DNA of 64,000 nt. It comes from Eisenbergiella tayi. GTDB lineage: Bacteria; Bacillota; Clostridia; Lachnospirales; Lachnospiraceae. The DNA is taken from the NCBI RefSeq assembly GCF_001881565.1, contig NZ_MPDJ01000001.1:1255234-1319233 (forward strand). The letters are read 5' to 3'. The stretch's first letter is position 1; the number at the start of each line of letters is the position of its first letter. Below the pieces are notes generated by a model. The model saw only the letters and a program-made list of their open reading frames with translations, made no database searches and had not been told where the DNA came from. Both the position numbers and the translations under genes were made by a program. Positions 34,309 through 43,559 of this stretch are shown piece by piece.

Positions 34309-35060
34309 TTACCGCTTTACGGGCCGAACTGAAAAAAATAAGGGGCCGCTTCCTCTGGGCTCTTCCTCTCGGTGTTGTGGGCATGGAGTTCCTCTGGATG
34401 ATGTCCAACAGCTATCTGGCAAAACCGGAAGCTTCCGCAGAAGGGTATTTCAATCTTCTGTTCCAGCTCCCCCTGCTTAACACCATTTTTCTTCCTCTGA
34501 TTCTTGCGGTCATGGCAAGCCGCATATGTGATGCGGAAAATAAGGGGAATACCTATAAGCTGCTCTGCACCATGCAGGAGAAAAAAAAGATATTTGACGC
34601 AAAGCTCCTTCTGGGAGGTATCTATATCCTTTTCCTCACCCTGCTGGAAGGCGCCAATGTTCTGCTGCTTGGAAGGCTGCTGCACTTCACGCAGCCGCTT
34701 CCCATAAAACACCTGCTCCCCTTCCTTGCCGTGCTCTTTGTAGTGAGCCTGGCGCTGTATCTGATGCAGCAGGTTCTTTCCATGCTCATAACCAGCCAGC
34801 TCATGCCTCTCTTCATCGGGCTTCTGGGCAGTCTGGTTGGTGTCTTTTCCGCCTTCTTCCCTGTGGGAAGCGTGGCCAATTTTCTCCCCTGGGGCTATTA
34901 CATGGTAGGGCTGACCCTTTCCTCCTGGTATGACGAAAGCGCCCGCACCATGTATCTGTATGAATCCCCCTTCCGATGGGGCTGGTTTTCCGTTTTCCTG
35001 ATCGCGGCCGCAGCGCTTTACATCGTGGGAAAACATTTATTTATGAAAAAGGAGGTTTAA
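34305..35060 (+). CDS. ABC transporter permease, LanE/CprB type
   Basis: Six-helix permease of 251 residues from the lantibiotic-immunity family. It opens with an amphipathic RAELKKIRGRFLW segment, followed by alternating hydrophobic helices; conserved features include LPLILAVMASRICDAENKGNT near residue 65. The start overlaps the ATPase stop (ATGA) after AGGAAGGTG. It should pair with the following permease and the ATPase to expel or sequester cationic or lantibiotic peptides at the membrane. Confidence 0.88.
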   Translation: MITALRAELKKIRGRFLWALPLGVVGMEFLWMMSNSYLAKPEASAEGYFNLLFQLPLLNTIFLPLILAVMASRICDAENKGNTYKLLCTMQEKKKIFDAKLLLGGIYILFLTLLEGANVLLLGRLLHFTQPLPIKHLLPFLAVLFVVSLALYLMQQVLSMLITSQLMPLFIGLLGSLVGVFSAFFPVGSVANFLPWGYYMVGLTLSSWYDESARTMYLYESPFRWGWFSVFLIAAAALYIVGKHLFMKKEV

Positions 35061-35062
35061 CT

Positions 35063-35794
35063 ATGCTGTTTTCCTGTATGCGCGCAGAACTTATGAAACT
35101 GAAACGTTCTTTTATCTGGGTGGTTTTCCTCATTCTCCCCTTGATCAGCACCGTAATGGGGTGTGCAAATTACCTGCAGAATGTGGAAATCCTGGACTCC
35201 CTGTGGTACAGTCTCTGGACTCAGACCACCCTGTTTTATTCCAATTTTTTCTTTGGCCCCCTCATTGCCGTTTACTGCGCCTACCTCTGGCGTGTGGAAA
35301 ATTTCAACCACAACCGCAATGCCCTGATGACCGCCCCCGTTCCCATTCCCATCCTGTATTTATCCCAGTTTCTGGCCATTGCCTGCGTCACTCTTTTGAC
35401 CCAGCTCTGGGTGGGCGTCCTGTACTTCATCAGCGGCCGCGCGGTGGGTATGGCGGGTTTTCCTCCTATACAGACCTGCTTCTGGCTGCTGAGAGGCTGT
35501 TTAGGGGGACTGGCCATAGCCGCCCTGCAGCTGTTGCTCTCCTCCTTCATCAGAAGCTTTGCCCTTCCCATAGCAATCGCCTTACTGGGCAGTATATCCG
35601 GCCTTCTTTTTTCCTCCAGGGATCTGGGACTTTATTGTCCTTATTCCCTCATGCTCCTGGGCATGAATTCCAACCGGGAAGAAGATATCCTCTCCGGCTC
35701 CTCCCTGCCCTTTCTGTTAAGCTGCACCATTTTCCTGCTGCTTTTTGTACTGCTGGAAATAGGGTACCTGAAGAAATCGGATGTAAAAGCATAA
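35063..35794 (+). CDS. ABC transporter permease, LanG/CprC type
   Basis: Second permease, 243 residues, with the parallel opening RAELMKLKRSFIWVVFLILP and six membrane helices. LIAVYCAYLWRVENFNHNRN is the counterpart of the same cytoplasmic segment in the first permease. GGAGG lies 7 bases before the ATG at 35063, 3 bp after the previous stop. It completes a LanFEG-type set. No lantibiotic precursor or synthetase is nearby, so this is a stand-alone resistance module. Confidence 0.88.
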   Translation: MLFSCMRAELMKLKRSFIWVVFLILPLISTVMGCANYLQNVEILDSLWYSLWTQTTLFYSNFFFGPLIAVYCAYLWRVENFNHNRNALMTAPVPIPILYLSQFLAIACVTLLTQLWVGVLYFISGRAVGMAGFPPIQTCFWLLRGCLGGLAIAALQLLLSSFIRSFALPIAIALLGSISGLLFSSRDLGLYCPYSLMLLGMNSNREEDILSGSSLPFLLSCTIFLLLFVLLEIGYLKKSDVKA

Positions 35795-35853
35795 TCCCCT
35801 TTTTCCTGAAAAGAGCGGCCCTCTTCGGCCGCTCTTCATATCTCCCGGGCAAA

Positions 35854-37701
35854 TTAATTCACCTCCGGGTCCTTTATCTCTGATTTTTCATCCATCTCCG
35901 ACAGGGATTTCCTTGACACATGGGAAAAATAGCAGCTGAATTCCCCGCTTTTTTTCTTTTTAAAAATCATGCTGTCATTAAACGGCCTCCTGACAAGATG
36001 CCCCAGCCGGTCAAATCGATCCAGATAGCACCAGTTACAGCACAGCCAGGTATCCTCCGACAGCTTTCTGGTATACTGCTCCAGATTCCTTATCATACAT
36101 CCGGCCATCGCATCAGCCATTCTGATAAAATATCCTTCCGCCTCTTTACGCCCATACACCCTGGGATGTTCTTCATCCGCCCAGACAAAGGATTCATCCA
36201 TATATCGAAGCAGCCTTCCCACATCCTGCTTTTCAAAATACAAATGCAGCATTTCCTGGGAAACCTGTTTTATCTGCGCCTCCTCAAGGATATCCAGCGT
36301 ATTGCCCTGAAGCGGTTCCTTCTGTAATTCGTCTGTTTTAAACCGTATCCTCTCAGGCTCTTCTTCCCCTGAAGCCTCCAGGACAGAATAAAAATTTTTC
36401 TTATCCTGATACATCAGGTTTTCCGCTTCATTTATTGCCTGCTGAAGGGAATTGCCCTTCTGTGTCCAGTTCACACCGACCGCAGCGATATCGCCGTTTT
36501 CTTCCCTGAAAATACACTTCAGCTGCGCCGTCTTTTCCAGAAATTCCTCCTGCCCCAGATCCTGACAGAGAATGACAAATTCATCCCCGCCTGTCCTGTA
36601 CCTGGAGGCATTTCCAAAAACACTGCTGATTTTCTGATAAGTGCGTATGAGCAGTTCATCCCCCGCCACATGGCCATATTGATCATTGGTTTCCTTCAGC
36701 CCGTTAACATCAACGAAAACAACTCCCCAGCCATAGCCCTTATCCGGAATCGGCGGGGTAATATCCCTTATAAAGGCATTTCTGTTCATTGCCCCGGTCA
36801 GCCCGTCCGTAAAACTGAGCTGCTGCAGCCTGTCTGCCATACGGTTCCTGGAAATAAGCGTCTGGAAAAAATAAGCCAGGATATTCAGGATTGCCGTCGT
36901 ATTCTCCAAATCCTGAACGGGAGGATTGTCCACCCCAAAAAATCCCATAACAGCGTCATTTTCTATCAAAGGCACCGTTACCAGAGAATGGATATTCTGA
37001 AGATGGAGCTTTTCATATTCCCTGGGCTCGCTCTCCTTAAACTCCTCCAGATCCTTGATGATCACACTCTCCCCTTTTTCAAAATAGGTCATCCAGCGCC
37101 GGATATCCGATACCGGCACATCCTTCAGATTATTAATCTGAGGCTCCACCCCCGGCGCACACCATTCATAAGTGTTGTCCATCAGACTCCCGTAGATTTC
37201 AAAAATGTAAGTCCTCTCACTATAAAGATACTCCCCCATTACCTTCAGAGTATTTTGTATCGCCACATCCACGTCAACAGAGGAATGCATCATACGAATG
37301 CATTCCAGTACCTCCTGCTCACGATCCAGCGTCTCCTGAAGCTTCTTCTTCTCCCTGGTGCTCTTAGTAACATCCAGAGCAATTTCCAGCCTTACCAGCC
37401 GTCCGTTCCCGTCCCAGTCCACAAGCTTATCCTTCAGGAGAAAATGCCCGTCCGCAATTTCGTTATCTCTTTCCCACTCATAATAACTGTCTTCCGTCAA
37501 CAGATCATTATTACAGAAATCACAGGGCTCCGTCCTTCCCTGAAGGACCTCATAGCATTTCTTACCCTTTACTTGTTCAAAATTATCATATCCGAATACC
37601 TGAAGGCCGCATTTATTCAGATAAAGCAGCTCATAGCTCTCCCTGTCCGACACATAAATCAGCTCATTCAGCCCATCGAATTCCACCGCCAGATTTTTCA
37701 T
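35854..37701 (-). CDS. PAS-GAF-GGDEF diguanylate cyclase with C-terminal SnoaL-like domain
   Basis: Probable c-di-GMP synthase, 615 residues, no membrane helix. The order is a PAS-like domain (1-115, with CYEVLQGRTEPCDFC and a nearby CNN), a short coiled coil, and a GAF domain (about 135-290). GGDEF follows (about 300-450) with LTGAMNRNAF and TGGDEFVIL; no RxxD inhibition site precedes the GGDEF. The last 130 residues resemble an NTF2/SnoaL fold (LHLYFEKQDVGRLLRYMDES). The ribosome binding site is GAGG. Copy D of the palindromic element lies about 105 bp upstream, in the sense orientation. Confidence 0.88.
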   Translation of the reverse strand: MKNLAVEFDGLNELIYVSDRESYELLYLNKCGLQVFGYDNFEQVKGKKCYEVLQGRTEPCDFCNNDLLTEDSYYEWERDNEIADGHFLLKDKLVDWDGNGRLVRLEIALDVTKSTREKKKLQETLDREQEVLECIRMMHSSVDVDVAIQNTLKVMGEYLYSERTYIFEIYGSLMDNTYEWCAPGVEPQINNLKDVPVSDIRRWMTYFEKGESVIIKDLEEFKESEPREYEKLHLQNIHSLVTVPLIENDAVMGFFGVDNPPVQDLENTTAILNILAYFFQTLISRNRMADRLQQLSFTDGLTGAMNRNAFIRDITPPIPDKGYGWGVVFVDVNGLKETNDQYGHVAGDELLIRTYQKISSVFGNASRYRTGGDEFVILCQDLGQEEFLEKTAQLKCIFREENGDIAAVGVNWTQKGNSLQQAINEAENLMYQDKKNFYSVLEASGEEEPERIRFKTDELQKEPLQGNTLDILEEAQIKQVSQEMLHLYFEKQDVGRLLRYMDESFVWADEEHPRVYGRKEAEGYFIRMADAMAGCMIRNLEQYTRKLSEDTWLCCNWCYLDRFDRLGHLVRRPFNDSMIFKKKKSGEFSCYFSHVSRKSLSEMDEKSEIKDPEVN

Positions 37702-37806
37702 AAGAACCTCACTTATTTATATCTTAATCATACTAGTTCCAAACAACTCTGTCCAGCAATACTTAGATATCTGTTTATGCTTTTGTGTTGTAGTTCAGGT
37801 TTGTGT

Positions 37807-38086
37807 TTCATAGCCCCGCCCTCCCCGCCCGCCGTTTTTCCCCACCCGCCCTGCCAGATGCTTCCTCCTCCGGATCGGATTCTGTCCCCTGCGCAGGCAC
37901 GCTAGTGAGTGCTCGCACTCGCTTTCACTCTGCCAAAAACGCAGCGGTACTAAGATTGCACAGGACGCAATCTAAGGACCGGCGTTTTTAGAAGGCCTTT
38001 GCAGGGGACAGAATCCGATCCGGAGGGGGCTGGCATCTGGAGGGCGGGTGGGGAAAAACGGCGGGCGGGGAGGGCGGGGCTATGAA
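37807..38086 (-). repeat. Giant palindromic element, copy D (280 bp)
   Basis: Arms 37807-37888 and 38005-38086 are reverse complements: perfect over the outer 46 bp, slightly mismatched in the middle, perfect again next to the core. The core 37889-38004, read on the minus strand, is the closest relative of copy A (subtype I), including the extra GAGTGCGAGCACTC hairpin. It lies between the divergent GGDEF and azlC genes. Apparent proline-rich ORFs on both strands are the mirror of the palindrome, not genes. Confidence 0.9.
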
Positions 38087-38136
38087 GCGGAAGGCTGAGC
38101 TGCGGCATAAAAGGATGACGTAATATAAAAGGATGA

Positions 38137-38165
38137 TTGCAAACATGTTCGGATACGGATATAAT
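38137..38165 (+). promoter_or_regulatory. azlCD promoter
   Basis: TTGCAA (38137-38142) and TATAAT (38160-38165) with a 17-bp spacer, 88 bp before the azlC start and just outside palindrome D. Confidence 0.7.
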
Positions 38166-38253
38166 AAGTTTCGGTAAACCATCAGTATCGCGATGGAACG
38201 CAGGACGGCTGACGGAATGCAAACTTTTTACATAAATTAGGAGGTTCGGACTA

Positions 38254-38946
38254 ATGAAAAGAAAAGCTCTTAAGGCGGCGTTTCCTTATACCCTGCCGGT
38301 TATGATGGGATATCTTTTTCTGGGTATGGCTTTTGGTATTCTTCTCACCAGTAAGGGGATTTTTTATGGATGGGCGTTGTTCATGAGCCTGTTTGTATAC
38401 GCCGGTTCCATGCAGTTTGTAGCGATTGAACTGCTTCTCACCCCTTTTGCTCCGCTGTCTGCGGCTCTGGTAACTCTTATGGTGAATGCCCGCCATCTTT
38501 TTTATGGGCTCTCCATGCTGGAACCTTTTAAAATTATGGGAAAGCTTAAACCTTATATGATATTCTCCTTAAGCGATGAAACCTATTCCCTGGAATGTTC
38601 GGCAAAACCGCCGGAAGGCGTTGAACGGAAGTATTTTCTTTTCTTTATAGCCCTTCTCGATCAAAGCTACTGGGTGATTGGCACCCTGGCAGGTGTTCTG
38701 GTGGGAAATATTTTTCCCCTGGATTCCACGGGAATTGATTTCGCCATGACGGCTCTGTTTCTGGTTATTTTCCTGGAGCAATGGGAAAGTACCTCCAATC
38801 ATATCCCGGCGCTTGCAGGACTGGTTATTACGTTCCTGTGCCTGATTACGGCAGGCCATGATAATTTCCTTCTTTTTTCCATGGCCGGTATTCTTGTATT
38901 CCTTATACTTTTCAGAAAACAATGCACAAAAGAGAGGTCCCTATGA
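38254..38946 (+). CDS. azlC: Branched-chain amino acid exporter large subunit AzlC
   Basis: Membrane protein of the AzlC/YgaZ family, which together with AzlD exports branched-chain amino acids or their analogues. The 230 residues contain about eight hydrophobic segments, with the family hallmarks [20 protein letters not shown] and [13 protein letters not shown]. The ribosome binding site is AGGAGGTT. It overlaps azlD by 4 bp. A regulator of the Lrp type often accompanies azlBCD, but none is present here. Confidence 0.93.
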   Translation: MKRKALKAAFPYTLPVMMGYLFLGMAFGILLTSKGIFYGWALFMSLFVYAGSMQFVAIELLLTPFAPLSAALVTLMVNARHLFYGLSMLEPFKIMGKLKPYMIFSLSDETYSLECSAKPPEGVERKYFLFFIALLDQSYWVIGTLAGVLVGNIFPLDSTGIDFAMTALFLVIFLEQWESTSNHIPALAGLVITFLCLITAGHDNFLLFSMAGILVFLILFRKQCTKERSL

Positions 38947-39272
38947 CAAGCTTACAAATACTAATCACACTTTTGGTTATCGCTCTCGTTACCATCCTGA
39001 CCCGGGCGCTCCCCTTTCTGTTCTTTCCGGCGGGGAAAAAGACACCGGAAATTGTTAATTACCTGGGCACGGTCCTGCCTTTTGCAGCCATGGCCATGCT
39101 GGTAGTCTATTGCTTCAAATCCGTTTCCATCCTGAAGGGTTCCCATGGAATCCCTGAACTTCTCGCGGCGGCCTTCGTTCTCTGCGTACATAAGTGGAAG
39201 CATAATATGCTGCTGAGCATCGGCGGAGGGACTGTCCTGTATATGTTTCTTGTACAGGTTATTTTCAAATAG
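38943..39272 (+). CDS. azlD: Branched-chain amino acid exporter small subunit AzlD
   Basis: Small partner of AzlC, 109 residues with four membrane helices. RALPFLFF near residue 20 and a tail of hydrophobic stretches ([16 protein letters not shown]) match AzlD/YgaH. The ATG at 38943 overlaps the azlC stop (ATGA) after GAGAGG; an upstream start at 38922 lies inside azlC and is less likely. Confidence 0.9.
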   Translation: MTSLQILITLLVIALVTILTRALPFLFFPAGKKTPEIVNYLGTVLPFAAMAMLVVYCFKSVSILKGSHGIPELLAAAFVLCVHKWKHNMLLSIGGGTVLYMFLVQVIFK

Positions 39273-39319
39273 GCAGTCTGTCCGGATACCGCTTGCCGGA
39301 AAGAAATCTTTCCAAAAAA

Positions 39320-39356
39320 TATCCGCAGTCCCCGTCAACAGGGAACTGCGGATATT
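39320..39356. terminator. Bidirectional terminator between azlD and rubrerythrin
   Basis: ATATCCGCAGT and ACTGCGGATAT form the stem. An A run precedes it and T-rich DNA follows, so both convergent genes can end here. Confidence 0.8.
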
Positions 39357-39403
39357 CAGCTGTTCTTTAATTTTTTCCACCAGGCTGCTGTAAAACCGGC
39401 TTA

Positions 39404-39943
39404 TTAATAGTTCTCAGCTTTCACCTGGAAGTATGCCTGGGGATGTGCGCATACAGGGCAGACTTCAGGAGCTTTCTTGCCTATGCAGATATGTCCGCAG
39501 TTGGAACACTGCCAAACCACATCGCCGTCCTTGGAGAATACCATATCTCCTTCCACGTTTGCAAGAAGCTTTCTGTATCTATCCTCATGCTCTTTTTCAA
39601 CCTTGGCAACGCCTTCGAATAATCTGGCGATCTCAGTAAAGCCTTCTTCTTTGGCTTCCTTTGCGAAATTAGCGTACATATCGGTCCATTCGTAATTCTC
39701 GCCTTCCGCTGCTGCCAGCAGACATTCTGCGGTGGAGCCGATACCGTCATTCAGAAGCTTGAACCACATTTTTGCATGCTCTTTTTCATTGTTTGCTGTT
39801 TCCTCAAAAATATTGGCAATCTGTACATAGCCGTCTTTCCTGGCCTTGGATGCAAAGTATGTATACTTATTCCTCGCCATTGATTCTCCTGCAAATGCGG
39901 TTTCCAGATTCTTTTCTGTTTTGGATCCTTTTAAATCAGCCAT
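39404..39943 (-). CDS. rbr: Rubrerythrin
   Basis: Non-haem di-iron peroxidase that reduces hydrogen peroxide in anaerobes. The 179 residues give a ferritin-like four-helix domain with iron ligands ([34 protein letters not shown]) and a C-terminal rubredoxin-like domain with two CxxC knuckles ([15 protein letters not shown]). The ribosome binding site is AAAAGGAG. It is monocistronic and lies next to the hydrogenase gene on the same strand; both belong to anaerobic redox metabolism. Confidence 0.96.
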   Translation of the reverse strand: MADLKGSKTEKNLETAFAGESMARNKYTYFASKARKDGYVQIANIFEETANNEKEHAKMWFKLLNDGIGSTAECLLAAAEGENYEWTDMYANFAKEAKEEGFTEIARLFEGVAKVEKEHEDRYRKLLANVEGDMVFSKDGDVVWQCSNCGHICIGKKAPEVCPVCAHPQAYFQVKAENY

Positions 39944-39998
39944 AACATATTCTCCTTTTCTTTTGATAAAATTTTTTGTCCGTAACTGCCAGATACTT

Positions 39999-41378
39999 TT
40001 ATTTTACTCCTAAATCAGCGCTTCTGTCCACATAAAAAGTATGCAGCATCTGCTCTGCAAGATGGCTCAGGGGCCTTCCGTAGAACTCCTCGTACAGCCT
40101 TATGAGCTCTTCATTCTGATGGCTGCAGCGTATCTTCATCTGCCGGTCTCTCTCGTAAAGGCTTTGGATACGGGCCTTTATCAGGGTATCTCCCTTCCAT
40201 TCCGTATCCTTAGGCTGGCCTCCGCCTCCGATACAGCCTCCGGGGCAGGTCATCACTTCCACGAAATGATACTGCTTCTCTCCGTTTTTGATCTTTTCCA
40301 GCAGGCGGCCAGCATTGGCGGTACCATAAACCACCGCCAGCTTAAGAATCACATCGTCATTGATATAGACAAAGGCTTCCTTTACTCCGTCAAGCCCTCT
40401 CACGGACTGCAGCTCATACAGCAGAGGCGGGGCTTCTTCTCCGGTAACCATATGGTACGCTGTCCGTACCGCGGCTTCCATAACCCCTCCGGTATTCCCG
40501 AAAATCACACCGGCGCCGGAGCCTTCTCCCATCAGGTCGTCGTAATCCTCGTCCGCCAGCCCCGCGAAGTCGATTCCCTCTTCCCTCGCCCATTTGGCCA
40601 GCTCTCTTGTAGTGATGCAGTAATCCATATCCCGCATCCCTTCTATTCCCAGATATCGCCCTGCGGCATTCATCTCTTCCCTGCGGATTTCGAATTTCTT
40701 AGCCGTGCATGGAGTGAGCGCCACATTTACGATACGTTTGGGATCAATCCCCATTTTCTTTGCAAAATAAGTCTTTATGGTAGGCCCCTGCATCCCGATA
40801 GGGCTCTTGGCGGAAGATACATTATCCCTCATTTCAGGATAATAGGTCTCCACGTATTTCACCCAGGCGGGACAGCAGCTGGTAAACTGAGGAAGAGGCG
40901 CGGTCCCTTTGGTCAGCCGTTCTACCAGTTCGCCGGCTTCCTCCATAATCGTCATATCTGCTGCAAAATTGGTATCCAGAACGTAATCGGCACCCAGCTT
41001 TCTCAGCAGCGCCACCATCTTACCCTGGACAAAGCTTCCGTCCGCCATCCCGAATTCCTCTCCCAGCGCCGCACGGACGGAGGGGGAAGTACTGAAAATA
41101 ACAATGCGGTCCGGATTGGCCGCGGCTTTCCTGACGCGTTCATACTCATATCTTTCTGTAATGCTTCCGGCAGGACAGACATTGGCACACTGTCCGCAAT
41201 GGATACAGATAGCATTATCACCCGTAAGGCTCAGGTCATAGCGTCCCGCTACCCCGATGCTTTCCGTACATACCTTTTTACATTGGCCGCATTTGATGCA
41301 CTTGGCCTCATCCCTGCATATAGACGGATTATCCGGTTCTATGGGAACCCTGATATCCGTAAAATTATGCTTGCTCAT
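39999..41378 (-). CDS. Short [FeFe] hydrogenase
   Basis: Iron-only hydrogenase-like protein of 459 residues. Two [4Fe-4S] ferredoxin motifs lie at the N-terminus ([22 protein letters not shown]). The H-cluster motifs follow: L1 FTSCCPAW, L2 [10 protein letters not shown] (TPC where most catalytic group A enzymes have MPC), and L3 [16 protein letters not shown]. All four H-cluster cysteines are present, so it could bind the cluster. It lacks the long N-terminal domains of bifurcating enzymes. The ribosome binding site is AGAAAGGA. Whether it evolves H2, takes it up or senses it cannot be told. Confidence 0.93.
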   Translation of the reverse strand: MSKHNFTDIRVPIEPDNPSICRDEAKCIKCGQCKKVCTESIGVAGRYDLSLTGDNAICIHCGQCANVCPAGSITERYEYERVRKAAANPDRIVIFSTSPSVRAALGEEFGMADGSFVQGKMVALLRKLGADYVLDTNFAADMTIMEEAGELVERLTKGTAPLPQFTSCCPAWVKYVETYYPEMRDNVSSAKSPIGMQGPTIKTYFAKKMGIDPKRIVNVALTPCTAKKFEIRREEMNAAGRYLGIEGMRDMDYCITTRELAKWAREEGIDFAGLADEDYDDLMGEGSGAGVIFGNTGGVMEAAVRTAYHMVTGEEAPPLLYELQSVRGLDGVKEAFVYINDDVILKLAVVYGTANAGRLLEKIKNGEKQYHFVEVMTCPGGCIGGGGQPKDTEWKGDTLIKARIQSLYERDRQMKIRCSHQNEELIRLYEEFYGRPLSHLAEQMLHTFYVDRSADLGVK

Positions 41379-41777
41379 CCTGTGTCCTTTCTACTATAAA
41401 GCCTTTTCCAGTTCCTGATCCTTACCCGCCGGCCAGGTAATTCACAGGTCATTTCCTTTGATGTTTCCAGTATATCCCTTCTTTTTCTGATTGTCAATAA
41501 CAATAATAGAAATAATTACTATTTTTATTATAAAGTTTTCAGGAAAGGTATGAACGGTACCATATATGGAATTATGTCAAAAAAAATTATAATTGTTCTC
41601 TCCCTTGTCTCTTATCCCACGGACCCGTTATTATAGCTTTACAGGACTGCCGTAATCCTTCCGGGGATTCCGGAATAATCATTAACTTCACAGGTAACTG
41701 TTCTTATCCCTTTTCCTCCATGGCCTCAGGCATGGCAGGAAGGAACCCCATTACAAAAAAATTACAGGATAGAAAAT
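41379..41777. other. AT-rich intergenic region between divergent genes
   Basis: About 400 bp between the hydrogenase and the ABC exporter genes. It contains TTGACA on the minus strand (41575-41580) and TATAAT (near 41530), but they do not form one promoter with normal spacing. No gene or clear hairpin was found. Confidence 0.5.
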
Positions 41778-43559
41778 ATGGATATCTTAAAAAACAACAA
41801 AAGAACGGTGCTTCTTCTGAGCGCCGTCATACTGGCAAATACAGGCCTGCAGATTCTGGTGCCCAGGTTTCTGAGCGCTTTTATCGACAGGGCGGAAACC
41901 AATGCGCCCATGACAGCCATAACCCTGATCATCGCAGGTTATCTGTTTACGGTAGCCGCCCAGAAAGGGGCCGGCCTCTGTGAAGAATTTATCTCCTGCA
42001 GGCTCGGCGGAAGAATCACCAATCGGATAAGGCACCAGATGCTGGAACATTTCATTGATCTCCCCATGAACAAGCATGATACCTTCAGCAGCGGTGAAAT
42101 CATGACGCGGCTGGACGAGGATGTGGAAGGTGTATACGAATATTATCAGATATTATTCCTTCGGATCGGAACCAGCGTCCTTCTTCTCGTCGGAGTCATT
42201 CTTTCTGTCGCCATGAAAAACCGTCTGACAGCCCTCTTAATGCTCGCAGTAAGCCTGTTCAGCATATGGATTTACAAAGTCATTTCCGATTTCGGCACCA
42301 AATGCTATCTGAAAAGCAGCCAGGCCGCCGCCGTCTTTAACGGCATCCTGAAGGATAAGCTGGACAATCTTGTGGAAATCCATCTGGCAGGCGCCGAAAG
42401 ACATGCGCTGGTTTCCCTGAAAAAAGCCATGCATGAAAAATTCCGGGAATCCCTTCCCGCCGGCCAGATGTACGGCAGGCTTTGGAGGGCATCTACGGTG
42501 ATGGAAGTGATCAGCGTGGGAGGCACCCTGCTCATAGCCTCCTTGTTATGGGACAAAGGAATGATTTCCCTGGGTACCGCCTATCTGTTCTACAATTATG
42601 TAGATTTAATTTATGCTCCCCTCCAGTCCTTCCGCAATCATCTGGGAGGCCTGCAGAATGCTTCCGCCAGGAAAAAGCGTGTGGAAGCCTTTCTGAAGGA
42701 ACCTGCCGAAAACGGCATCCCTGAAGAACACAACGGTAATTGTACTCCCTCTGCACAGGCCGTCCCTTATCCTGCACAGGATGAAAATACCCCCGCGGCT
42801 TCCCTGAAGGATTTCTCTTCCCTGGAAGTAAGAAACCTTCATTTCAGTTACCAGGAGGGAACGGAAATCCTCCGGGGAATCAGTTTTACCATACATAAAG
42901 GGGATCTCATGGGAATCATGGGGGAAACCGGATGCGGCAAAACCACGCTGGTGAAGCTCCTGGCAAGGCTTTACAGCTGTCCGGCCGGCAGTATCTTCAT
43001 AAACGGCCTGGAGCTTGACAGCTACAGTCTGAAAGAGCTGAGGGAAGAGATTCTTTACTGTCCCCAGAAGCCCCAGCTTCTGCACGCATCCTTACGCGAT
43101 AATATCACTTTATTCGATCCTGATATCAGGGATGAGGATATTTATAAAGCCATAAACGCCCTGGGGCTGGAGCTCTGGCTGGAAGGCTTTGAAAGGGGCC
43201 TGGATACCTCTTTTTCTTCTGCAGAAGGCAGTATATCTGCCGGTGAGGCCCAGTTTGTAAGCATCATCCGTCTTTTTCTCCGTCATCCCCAGGTTATCAT
43301 TCTGGATGAAATCACTTCCAGCCTGGATAAAAAGAAGGAAAAGGAGCTGATGAACGCCATAAAACGGCTGAGCGGTGAAAGGACTGTCCTCATGATCGCC
43401 CATCATCCGGAGGCACTGCGGATGGTGAATAAAATTCTTGTGCTGGACGGCGGCATCCTCGTGGAAGAGGGCGAAACGCGCCGCCTTATGAACAATCCCG
43501 GTTCCCTTTACTATAAAGCACTTACGGCAGGGGATGAGAAAGGAGGAATTTCTTTATGA
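41778..43559 (+). CDS. Heterodimeric ABC exporter half, catalytic Walker B subunit
   Basis: ABC exporter half-transporter: six-helix membrane domain (about 1-300) and ATPase domain (about 345-590). Walker A is GETGCGKTT, the Q loop YCPQKPQ, Walker B VIILDEITSSLD with the catalytic Glu, and the switch His is present (IAHHPEA). The signature is degenerate: SISAGEAQ instead of LSGGQ. It overlaps the next gene by 4 bp (ATGA). Together they form an asymmetric heterodimer of the kind that exports drugs, lipids or peptides. The ribosome binding site is weak (AGGATAG). Confidence 0.92.
   Translation: MDILKNNKRTVLLLSAVILANTGLQILVPRFLSAFIDRAETNAPMTAITLIIAGYLFTVAAQKGAGLCEEFISCRLGGRITNRIRHQMLEHFIDLPMNKHDTFSSGEIMTRLDEDVEGVYEYYQILFLRIGTSVLLLVGVILSVAMKNRLTALLMLAVSLFSIWIYKVISDFGTKCYLKSSQAAAVFNGILKDKLDNLVEIHLAGAERHALVSLKKAMHEKFRESLPAGQMYGRLWRASTVMEVISVGGTLLIASLLWDKGMISLGTAYLFYNYVDLIYAPLQSFRNHLGGLQNASARKKRVEAFLKEPAENGIPEEHNGNCTPSAQAVPYPAQDENTPAASLKDFSSLEVRNLHFSYQEGTEILRGISFTIHKGDLMGIMGETGCGKTTLVKLLARLYSCPAGSIFINGLELDSYSLKELREEILYCPQKPQLLHASLRDNITLFDPDIRDEDIYKAINALGLELWLEGFERGLDTSFSSAEGSISAGEAQFVSIIRLFLRHPQVIILDEITSSLDKKKEKELMNAIKRLSGERTVLMIAHHPEALRMVNKILVLDGGILVEEGETRRLMNNPGSLYYKALTAGDEKGGISL

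Noticed and set aside
13646..38086. Giant palindromes as simple rho-independent terminators
   Set aside because: They lack T tracts at the arm ends, occur in divergent as well as convergent spacers, and are far larger than terminators.
37803..38222. Proline-rich frames on both strands in palindrome D with near-identical translations
   Set aside because: They mirror each other because the DNA is an inverted repeat; there are no start signals.
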